From: CAMYLY01 sp039587215
Lineage (GTDB): Bacteria; Gemmatimonadota; Gemmatimonadetes; Gemmatimonadales; GWC2-71-9
Direction of reading: 5' to 3'
Assembly: GCA_039587215.1 (NCBI GenBank)
Contig: JBDHIW010000038.1
Span: 1 to 15,755 of the forward strand
DNA length: 15,755 bases
The translations under genes were made by a program, and so were the position numbers. Shown here in pieces: positions 15,610-15,755 of this stretch (the stretch's first letter is position 1; each line of letters opens with the position of its first letter). The notes under the pieces are model-generated. The model saw nothing but the letters and a program-made list of their open reading frames with translations, did no database searches and was not told the origin of the DNA.

Positions 15610-15755
15610 TCAGTCCGCCCCCATCACGATGTTCACACGGTCATGGGCGGTTCGCAGCGCGCCTTCGACGGCCGCAGATTCCCGGCCGCGCGCGAAGAGG
15701 AAGCCGAGGTAGCGGGCAGCCTCCGGCAGCCGACGAACGTACTGCCCCGGATGCA
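15610..15755 (-). CDS. C-terminal 47 residues of an unidentified protein, possibly ATP-grasp family
   Basis: The frame enters from the window edge and stops at TGA 15612-15610. Only the end of the protein is here; it begins HPGQYVRRLPEAARYLGF and then runs through an alpha-helical stretch with GALRTAHDRV and a short hydrophobic strand before the stop. The pattern of an L-G-F-L-F-A-R-G turn followed by an A-x-x-A-L-R-x-A-H helix reminds me of the end of bacterial ATP-grasp ligases, but this is too short to be sure. It is on the same strand as the tRNAs, with its stop 44 nt before their promoter. No T-tract terminator is seen between; GGCGC/GCGCC around GGAGT forms only a 5-bp stem. Confidence 0.6.
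   Translation of the reverse strand, partial: HPGQYVRRLPEAARYLGFLFARGRESAAVEGALRTAHDRVNIVMGAD

Noticed and set aside
15368..15712. Plus-strand frame of 114 residues over the tRNA genes
   Set aside because: It translates the complement of two tRNAs and a promoter.

Overview
The window is high-GC bacterial chromosomal DNA with tightly packed genes. The organism is a diderm: there are secreted lipoproteins with lipoboxes, an AsmA-like envelope protein, and a secreted M14 peptidase. Gene content and protein style suggest Gemmatimonadota or a similar environmental phylum. That assignment is inferred from family composition only; there is no rRNA here. I see no phage, insertion sequence, CRISPR array or obvious island boundary.

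Layout: (1) Positions 1-2679, minus strand: two tandem paralogous secreted lipoproteins. The downstream one is cut by the window edge. The upstream one is an 804-residue protein with Ig-like and pre-peptidase-C-like modules behind a good sigma70-type promoter. (2) 2965-3714, plus: a short TerC-family membrane protein, whose stop codon shares a CTAG tetranucleotide with the convergent stop of (3) 3711-6314, minus: a secreted M14 zinc carboxypeptidase with a C-terminal GATase-like domain. (4) 6415-7701, plus: citrate synthase gltA, divergent from the peptidase over a 100-bp promoter region, and ended by a terminator built on a perfect 34-bp palindrome. (5) 7787-10140, minus: a coupled pair, a DUF2062/TIGR03546-type inner-membrane protein overlapping by GTGA a TIGR03545-type protein that looks AsmA-like at both ends. 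(6) 10219-12351, plus: a single-chain ADP-forming acyl-CoA synthetase that may be translated from a leaderless mRNA. (7) 12362-13519, minus: a KamA-family radical SAM aminomutase starting at TTG. Its lysine-recognition acidic residues appear to be replaced, so the substrate is probably not lysine. (8) 13623-14549, plus: a TIGR01777-type SDR epimerase. (9) 14546-15755, minus: from upstream to downstream, the tail of an unidentified (perhaps ATP-grasp) protein, a strong stable-RNA promoter, tRNA-Leu(GAG) and tRNA-Thr(CGT) separated by one nucleotide, a 91-residue membrane protein, and an 80-residue protein of periodic Arg-Arg dyads ending at a strong intrinsic terminator.

Most units are housekeeping or envelope genes without an obvious shared pathway. 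The best candidates for undescribed biology are the Arg-Arg repeat protein with its membrane-protein neighbour, the TIGR03545/TIGR03546 envelope pair, and the altered-pocket KamA homologue. All family assignments come from reading motifs by eye; no database search was run.
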